NCBI GenBank assembly: GCA_000444245.1
Contig: ATSW01008199.1
Location: forward strand, 1 to 29,177
DNA from: Botryllus schlosseri
Lineage: Eukaryota > Chordata > Ascidiacea > Stolidobranchia > Styelidae
Direction: 5' to 3'
Length of the DNA: 29,177 bases
This document shows, piece by piece, positions 11,644-20,500 of this stretch. The position numbers were made by a program, and so were the translations under genes. How positions within the stretch are numbered: the stretch's first letter is position 1; every line of letters starts with the position of its first letter. Under the pieces are notes generated by a model. The model did not search any database. It was not told the DNA's origin and saw only the letters and a list, made by a program, of their open reading frames with translations.

Positions 11644-12439
11644 ATCTAGAGTCCCTAGACCCGTGTCTTATTAGGCCATGTTCAGCCCTATTGTTATTTT
11701 CCGACCCTATTGTATTTTTGAGAGGTGGTTAAAATACGGCAGTCAACATCGCTATTCGGACAGATGAGGGAGTAACACTGCAACAATTGATGAAGCAGAA
11801 GTGATCAAAAAATAACATAAGTAATTGAGTATGTATTACCAGTAGGCAAAACCTAACTGAGTACTCAGAAAAAGGAGTACTCCGTTACTGACCCCTTCTG
11901 ACTTGTCATTAGTATGCAAACACCCCTTTTGAAATAATTCACACCAATTTTATCCGAGAACAGTCCCGAGGACTACACGTAGGCTGACGTAATATGAGTG
12001 GTAAAAGGTATAAAGAGACCACAATAACACAATTCGCTGATAAAAACCTCATCCGCGCGGATTACATAATCAGTATAGCTGATGTTGCGATTTATAGTGA
12101 CTATCACGCATAGTATCAATTATCTTATTTATAATCTGAAGCTTTATATTTCCTATTCTAGCCGTATATTTTACAATGCAATGCGGTCCGTCGCGAGTAT
12201 GTTATCAATTATTATCATTCATCGGCAGTTTCAGGCAGCCGCGTTGATAATGATCTGCTCGAAATACAATGCCCGCAATATGAATAAGTCCAGCATGGAT
12301 TCTCTCGTGTCGCGAGAGCGTAAGCGTTTGGAGTGCGACTAAATCAAATTTTGCAGTGTTTTAGCTTGACAATTGGAAATCTTTAGCTTTTCCAAATCAG
12401 CCTGGAATTAAAATTGTAGCTATACAGTTTTATTTTACA
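11644..12439. other. intergenic, no gene seen
   Basis: A frame at 12082-12342 encodes a hydrophobic, isoleucine-rich sequence typical of AT-rich non-coding DNA. No motif was found. Confidence 0.45.
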
Positions 12440-12605
12440 AATTAGATGAGAATTACGGAATTCGCGAAAACTTGGAAATTGAATGAAGTTCAGCTCATCA
12501 TAAGCACGAGAATGTCTGTATATTAATCGTGGCACGGTTAGCACTGTAAAATTCTCATGTAGCATTCCCAGAAAACCATAACTTAGATTAGACTTAAAAT
12601 GAGAT
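12440..12605 (-). repeat. R3 dispersed repeat copy
   Basis: ggaattcgcgaaaacttgga, cataagcacgagaatgtctg and tggcacggttagcactgtaa match the 7125 copy and the reverse of the 21541 copy. Confidence 0.5.
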
Positions 12606-13344
12606 ATTAGAAACATATCACAAACTATAACAAAGACAATTAACTCGAATCTCTCTAATCACACAAGTAGAATTATCTATAGTTTGATAACAATTACACG
12701 TTGATATCACGTAGTGGTGGTGCGTCCGAATGACCGGCCATTGCCAAACTCACTGATCACGTCCGTCAACGGCGATACGCGGTGACGTATTGTTAACCTC
12801 AGGATGTGACACGCGAAGACAGCGATGGGAAACGCGTTTTCGCAATACACAATCGTCACACAAACACATTAGACGACGACGCTAGGCGCAATCACTATTC
12901 AACGAGCAAGACTTCCGTAATCACCGCAAAACCACGACAGAGCGATTTAACCGAAGTATAACTGTCAGATATTTAGAACAAAGGTGAGGATGTGCGAGAG
13001 GGCATTAATGCGCGCGCGTTGCGGGTTTGGCGTTGGCGTAATTGGGATAAGTTCGAATTCCGAAAAACAGTTGGCCTGCAATAGATTTGAAGAGCTTCTT
13101 GTAGGGACGGAACTTTAGTAAAAGATTTCTTGGCGCGAGAAATGCTAATCGGGAAAAGTCAGGTTCGCCTATCCCGAATGCTCCAAGCATTATACACAGG
13201 TGCAGCGCTATCTCTTTCTACAATGCTGTACCAAAGGTGCCCTTAGAAAAGTTTTTATCAAGTCCGTTATAGAACCCTCATGAAATCATTTACATTCATA
13301 CAAACGCAATACGGCATTAGCAAAATCAATGAGAGATTCTTAGA
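12606..13344. other. intergenic, no gene seen
   Basis: Moderately CpG-rich around 12715-12905. No coding signature. Confidence 0.45.
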
Positions 13345-13440
13345 GAGGTACAAAACTTCAAGGTACAATTGGATAGTGTATTCATATTGAAATAAGCCGA
13401 ACATATTCGGGTTTATCTCAACATGGATATACTATTCAAA
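13345..13440. repeat. R1 repeat, both arms joined head to head
   Basis: The inverted arm, from gaggtacaaaacttcaaggt to attcatattgaaataagcc, is followed at once by acatattcgggtttatctca and acatggatatactattc. Almost no spacer separates the arms. Confidence 0.6.
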
Positions 13441-16400
13441 ATCAATGAGCGAAATGTATTTATTATTCCGTTATTCGCAGCTAATCCGAGAATTGCCGTT
13501 TTTACTTTAGGTTAGTTCTTTAAATCTTGGTTCTAAAGTGGCGATGGCGAGTCAAGGCTGTTGTGAAAGTTTTCACTTGCCATACAAATTCTAAATCCAT
13601 TCTTTATAAAGTTCATTCTTGAAAACGCTGGCTCACAGCTGTGAGTAGACCCAAAATGGCCAGAATTTACACTGCTAACTTACTAACAGCAGAAGTGTTT
13701 GGGATTCCATTCTTGGATCAAAACTTCCCTCGTGTATTATCAGTTATAACACAATGACAAGGTCCGCCCTGCACCAGTGCTAGAGAGTATACGGCCGAAC
13801 ACAGCAATCACGCTCCGTAACATCTAACATATGCAAAATCAAACTAGATAAAAACTTACTTCTTGATTGGAGCTTGTTGTAAAACACGTCGCTTATGTTT
13901 AAAGTTTGTTATCATGATATATGGCACAAACGTGCTAGAAGCGGTACGCGATATTTAGTTGACAATGGCGAAGTCTGCGTATTGTCGCTTTCCTGACAGT
14001 CTGCGCGGAAAGCGCGCAGATAGAATAGGGAATCGCAGTTCAAAAGACAAAAGTATGTATCAAGTACAGACAGAATCGATAGAGGGGTGCTGATATAGAA
14101 GAGAAAACATTAGCTAGAAGACGATATATCAAATTTTGCGTGGTAACTATGACAGTTTGTTTAGATATCGTGCATAGGGGATAGTATATACTCCTCTGTT
14201 GCAAAGCATGCGCAGGGGTTACGCTAAAACAGTATCAGGGTATCAGGTACTAAACATTGCACAGTTCCGCAGCAACGCAAGTTATTAAAATAAGCGGACT
14301 TCCAACTGAGCATGATTATAATAAGGCTTCCGATCTTGCATCGGAATTTGTTATGTTGAATAACTTCCTGACCGTTGATCCATTGTAGACCATTTTGATA
14401 GCGCGACCAAGGCGCATACAGCAGATTGCATTGTTAATTTGAAGACAGTATTTAAATGACGTCACAAGCAGGCCATTCGTTTGTTTTATCGTTGGGGTCC
14501 CGTACAAAAGTTTATTTTCGGGGACCACGATGTATTCCGTCACCTGAGCAAGCTCTACACCCGATAATGATAGTACTAGGTGCTCTGAAGGGATTGTGCG
14601 AATAACGCATAAAAGGTTCTCCGTGAACACAAGCATATGAAGGCACAATGTCATCCATTTCAACGCCTATGTCTACATAAATGCTGATGTGAATCGATAG
14701 ATCATATATTTTCGGCCACGTGTATCGGAATTAGCAAAATTTCGGATTGAGTTGTTCGCAGTTTTCGATGGAAGTTGCACTGGAAAGCGCTTTTTTCTGA
14801 TATTACCTAAGCAGTGTTCGTTGAATGAAGAGCATTTCGTAAGATGTCACTCACATCGACTCGAGTCATTTTGATCATAGATTTGGTATTAGGAGTGTGA
14901 TATGGATAAGCTACTTGGCTTTATGCCAGCAACTGGTTAGAGAATTGGAAATTACATTGCAAATAAATGTAAATTCACAATCGTATCACTACCGATTTCC
15001 GCATTCGTGGTGCTATATTTCGTTCGGCGGTTTTAATTCGATGTTACAAAGCATAGCTATACTACAGCCAATTGAGAAATGGAATTGAAAACGCTAGACA
15101 CTGTCTGTGACACCCCGCATGTGTCACCAAGGTCATTATCGTGACTTCTTACTCAATGGAGATGACCGTTCAATCTTGAATGACCAGTCTGTAATAATCT
15201 AATACAGATTGCAGATTCCATGCGCTTTTTAAGATCGTTGGAAAATACTTGTATTTCACAATGCGGATTGCAATTACGCGCGTGGCGTGTGCATCTACAA
15301 TGCACATGTCTGATAGAGCGAATGTAAATATTATCGAATCGATGGGCTGTCCCTTGTTGTCAAATGCAGACTATAAAGCGACAAAGGGGGGCGCTCGCAT
15401 TTCTATTAAGTCGGGATGATCATAATCAATCACTGCATATGACGCTTTCTGGATCGTGTACTGTTGCGACACTAATGCAAGGACGGCAACGAAATAAAAG
15501 TTTATTGGAGAGGAATGGATATTAAGTAATAATGCTAGGATGTGTCCCTTATACCAATACAGTGTAAAGCAGGATTATCTTTTAGTTCTTTATACTCGCC
15601 TGGTGAAAAGAATAATCTCAAAGTCCACAATGCTGAGTTAAACAGAGCGAAGCGCTAATATTTTATGTCAAGTCATAAAACAGCGGGATATTAATGTATC
15701 AATTCTTTTATAAGTAATCCGTCGCCTTTTATCTGTGTGATACAGTTCATTATGAACTTCTCAAGACTTAACCTAATTCGCGTGGTGCGCATATATCATC
15801 AAACTAGCACCGTGAAACAATGCAGTGTAATATAGAAAGTTTGTGGAGTTCTCTTGCTCTATTGTTATGATTAGCCCCTGTAAGTCGACAATGATTTACA
15901 CTCTCTCGTTTTTCGGAGCGATATTAAAAAATCTGTTCAATTACGCCCTATCGATGCTCGAATTCATCAATAACGCAAATGGACGGATGAGAAATAGAAT
16001 AACATTCGAGAGTTTTAACGACTGTAATGTACTTGGAATTCTCGGAGATCAAGAGTGAGCGGGGTGGGAGCGATCGAAGAGAGAAAGGATGAGCAACATG
16101 GATGCGCACAAGTATAAGCTGTTGTCAAAAGTAGACATGGAGCTTTATTATAGGAATGCAAATTCGAATCGCGCGGATTTGAGTTTGTTTTGTGCTATTC
16201 AAGGGTCGGAGTGCGGATTATTGCAGTGTAGATTTATAGAGGTCTTGTCAGTATGATCGCCTGTCGGTGAGATGTACTCAATGTAAAAGTTAGGTACTAT
16301 CGGCTGGTACACATTTACTCCAGCGCGATTATGAAAGCGAGACACTGCCTTGCAGCGTACGTATGAATAAAATAATAATGATCGATTTCTATTCGTTTTT

Positions 16401-16548
16401 CCTCGTTCCGGATGCATATGTGGGATAAAAATGCAGTATATCACACACGGCGGCCACTATTCGCAAATATATCGGCGTATTAAACCAACGGCAGGGGTTG
16501 GGTTTTAAATCCAAGGTTTGAATAGTGTGTTGCACACTGCGATAGTGA
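13441..16548. other. long intergenic stretch upstream of the DUF3504 gene
   Basis: The longest frame (14316-14663, minus, 115 codons) begins with a hydrophobic signal-like stretch, but it is within chance expectation and has no known domain. No other genes were recognised. Confidence 0.45.
14000..14020. repeat. GC-rich 8-bp hairpin, loop gaaag
   Basis: tctgcgcg and cgcgcaga pair perfectly around gaaag, in AT-rich surroundings. Confidence 0.5.
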
Positions 16549-16674
16549 TATTGTATAGTATATTCATATTGAAATAAGCCCCAATATTTTTGTCTGAAAC
16601 TAGTTGATAGTAGATTTTAGAAACTCGCATTGCCCCTGCGTTGCGAATATACCATTCAATTGTATATTGAAGAC
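16549..16674. repeat. R1 fold-back repeat just upstream of the DUF3504 start codon
   Basis: The left arm reads attgtatagtatattcatat with its R1 continuation. The right arm is the inverted partner, gaatataccattcaattgta, followed by tattgaag. It ends about 135 bp before the first ATG, so it may fall in the promoter or 5' UTR. Confidence 0.6.
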
Positions 16675-16809
16675 AGTCTATTCAAAAAGTAATATGTATG
16701 GGAAAGGGCAACGTAACTGTCGTTACTGAAGTTCTGTGATTTCACATGCCCACGATTTATTACAGGTTATATTTATTATAAAACTCATCGGCGAGATATA
16801 CACGCAGAG

Positions 16810-17544
16810 ATGGCAGAAGTGTGTACTCCCACCATGGAAGGCGTATCATCAATGGCGCCCCATCCTCTCAACCTGAGTCTGCTCAGGAAAAAACGCGCCA
16901 TGGACGAAGAGGACATATACGAACAAGAAACGGAGCACAGTTGCAGCAGCAAGCGTTCGAAACGCGAGCACGAAAATTCGTCAGAAACCGACGAGAAGCA
17001 GGAAGACATAATCGTGGACGATTACAAGGAAGACTACCGCGAGGGCGACAAATCAAAATCCAGCATCCTGCAGCATTTCTATTCTTTCATCCGCCGAAAG
17101 ACAGACGACAGTAACTCACCTACGACGCCTCAAGAAGATACCGCTATCAACCGCGAAAGGGGCGATATTCTCCCGACCTCGGCCGCGTCTGAATCAGACG
17201 CTGATAAACTAAGACAGATAGCTCCACATTTGATGATGGAAAGGGCCTCTCCGATGGCTATACCACCGGAGAAGAGCTTGTTCGATTACAACGCAGCCCT
17301 GTCGCGGCATATCGCGGCCAGGGCCGGCCCGGCTACAATTATGGACATTTGGAACGCGATGACTGTGAACGCTCTGGCTCGGGCGAAATCGAACGGGTAT
17401 AAGGAGCAACACAGGACTTCGCCCCCGTTTCCAAACGTGATAGGCCTTGGCGGCGATTACGAGCAGAAAGCGAACTTGCCGACATCAGCTTCAACTGCGG
17501 CCATACCGGAAAGGACAATGCGACAAAATAACTGGGCCGTTAAG
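16810..17544 (+). CDS. DUF3504 gene, coding exon 1
   Basis: This exon encodes residues 1-245. It opens with the PLNLS and basic clusters, is rich in Asp, Glu, Lys and Ser, and ends with NNWAVK, the first landmark of the DUF3504 domain. The donor is aag|gtaaga, phase 0. The open frame runs on 14 codons into the intron, so an unspliced product would lose the domain. Confidence 0.88.
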
Positions 17545-20500
17545 GTAAGAATTACGTGCACAAAAGCATTAAACCCGTCAGTGTAATAGATGATGATTGC
17601 GCGTCGCGAACAAAGCACAGTGACCAGTGGTAGTTGGGCGTAACCATTAGAGCACTCCAAGCCCCATCGGGCAGCAAATTTGATGATTCCTATCGTGCAG
17701 CGAGAATAAACCTTTCCCGATGCCAAGATTATACGCCCCTCATCACTGAGAACATATATATCAACGAGAGTCATTGTTTCGATATGTTATTCCGGCAATG
17801 TAGCACAAGACTCAGCAATGGGCATGTTGGCGTTCATAATTACATTTCGGCGAAGCAGTGAACATAAATTTGAATTCATTTTTGTTCAAGTACATTTGGT
17901 ATTATTATTTCGTGGTTGCAAACAATGTACTTATCTGAAGCCTTCGAGCCTAGTCTGACACTGACAAGGCACCGCAATTGCGGGGGATAATAAATATATA
18001 AGTGTACAATTAAATGTATCCAAATTCCATTTCGAAAAAAGATCACAAATCCTTCAACAGATCCACTACATGCATTACATTCACAGGTATGGCGAGATTG
18101 GGCCATAGAACGCAATTCCCGAGCAAACTTAAGCGGAAAAACAGGATTGTACGAAATCGTACCGTTGGATATCAAAGACGCTAGCGTGGATCTCATGAGT
18201 TACTGGCTTCCACGTTTCATAACCGAGGTGACACTCGATCAATCCCTATCCGTTTACAGCGCCTTAATCGATACCCTTGTTTTGCAACGCAGGTGAGGAG
18301 GAGAGACAAGAGGCCCTATCCCCCGGACACTCTCATGCAGATAGCTTCGGGCTTGCAGCGTCACCTGCGCCACGTATCCGGGCGTTCCGACATCACGTTT
18401 TTCGACAAGTACTCCCCTACGTTCGCAGAGTTTCGGGAAGCGTTAAAGGCACGATCGGACGTGATTAATTCGAAAATGTCAAGCGGCAGGAGAGGTATAG
18501 GCTTCTTCATGATCTGGGCCGTGCGTGTTTCTACCCGATGAGCAGGAAATAATGTGATTTATGCAATTCCGGTCGCAAAAGTTATGTGGAAAGTGTTTGA
18601 ATTATGAAACGCGATAGCGTAACCGTTAGTTTCCGCTAGAAGAAAGACGCAAATAATGCAAAACACAACGCTCGGCGTCAGTGGGCCAAGGTTCATGCCA
18701 TAACGAAATTTGTAACGCAGCGAAGGTGGTGTATGATGAATGATCCAACGAATCTGATAGATAATTTACCAACTGCGCGCATAAATCCGACATTGTATCT
18801 CCGTCACGAATGTAATTTCGTGATCTAAATGTACAATTGTATAGTATATTCATATTGAAATAAACCGGGATATTTTCAGTGGACATGGACATTGGACACT
18901 CGTTAGGATTAATCATCTGTGATACGACTGTCGATATACAATGTTATTCCCAATTCTCTGCAAGTTGCTGACGAGTGTCAGCCGAAAATACCCGGGTATC
19001 TTTCCATATGAATATATTATTCAATTGTATATTGAAGTTCTGTACCTCCAAGAAGCTCTCCGGTCTACATGTGTCAAATATCATTCCAACATATATGGCG
19101 ACCCATTAAATACGTCAGGATATTTCCCGAATGTTAGAGGATATCAATTCTGGATGACTATTCCTTCGGAATAAACAATATCTACGAGCGACTACTTTAC
19201 GTTTTTAAGCACTTGTTATGCTATTAGCGAACGTTCTCGCAGGATTGCTCATTTGTAAGCCATTAACCTCCAGCGAAATCCGGCGTCGCAGACTCGCTTT
19301 AGTCATTACATCACTTCGAAGACATTAAACCCGAGAAAGTCGTACTTCATATAAACCCAATTTCGGAGACATAATAACAAGAACATGATTTTCAAGTTAT
19401 CAAACTATTACACATATCTTTCCAGACGCCGGTGGCTCGTCTCCGCAAAGCAACGACGCTGGAATGCAAGACCAATGGTCAAATTCTATGTTCAATCTGA
19501 ACACAGCCAAAGGTCTATTCCGGGCTGTGTTTTATTCAAATTGCGTCACTTTCCACGTGAGTATCAGCTCTACGCGCGCTATTATCCGTTCTTCCTATGG
19601 TAGGCGCCAACCTGAATACATAACTCCACCCTAGTGGAGCCGATTTGAGGTTATTACGGTGTTTCAACAGCTAATTTATTGCTAATTAGTTCACGAAATC
19701 GCGTGGTCAGTATGTATCCACATAATTTCGGCTTTCTACTGGATATCATTTTGAAGGCCTTTATTCCGATCCGTTGTTATCTATAGACAAATCGCGAAGT
19801 GTCATACATTGATAGCCACAATCCGCAATATATGATTTACCAGAAAGCGTAATTTTATTGAGTAAGGCTTGGTAGCTTTCCATTTGCAAATGAATATAAC
19901 TTTATAAAACCTACCAAGGCAGAACATAGGAGATTTATTAAAGAATCCGTTCATTTTGTGTCAATGTACAATCCATCAACGCCATCTCACGACAGCACCA
20001 CATAATCAATATCACATATCGAAAAATCTGTCATCTTCTGCCCTATAAGATTCCTTCACAGGAAGACAGTTATTCTTAATGAGTAACGGGCAGGATGCGA
20101 GCATCATTTCCCTCCAGCTTCAACTCACTAATCATCTAGATCACAAGCATGGAGGAGCACCATTCGTTGCAAGTGTCGCAGTTTCGCATAGGCCTGGACA
20201 GTAAATCGGGTCACGAATACGTGGAATTCACGCGTGAGAACGGGTAAGATGTTCTATTCTATATGCACGAAATCGAATCGGATTTTAAAGGGTGTTTTGA
20301 TCTGCCTCGCAGGGAAGTGACGCGCAAACTGTCGACGCCCTACGACCCGCGATGCGTGGTCAAAATATTCAAGAAATACTTCGAGTGCATTCCGATGACG
20401 GGAATACTGTACAAGAGACCGTTGCAATCCAGTGAGTGTATTAGCTAATTATGTTTCAATAAATAAAATCAACTTTGGGATTCCACCCAGAGTAAATCAT

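Noticed and set aside
14316-14663. 115-codon minus-strand frame with a hydrophobic start
   Set aside because: Its length is within chance expectation for both strands, and no domain, splice support or codon preference is visible.
16490-16520. tRNA-like B-box (ggttttaaatcc)
   Set aside because: No acceptor stem, anticodon arm or A-box at the right distance.
16785-17114. frames overlapping DUF3504 exon 1 on either strand (16785-17009 minus, 16821-17114 plus)
   Set aside because: They are shadows of the real exon; only the 16810 frame carries family signatures and fits the splice phases.
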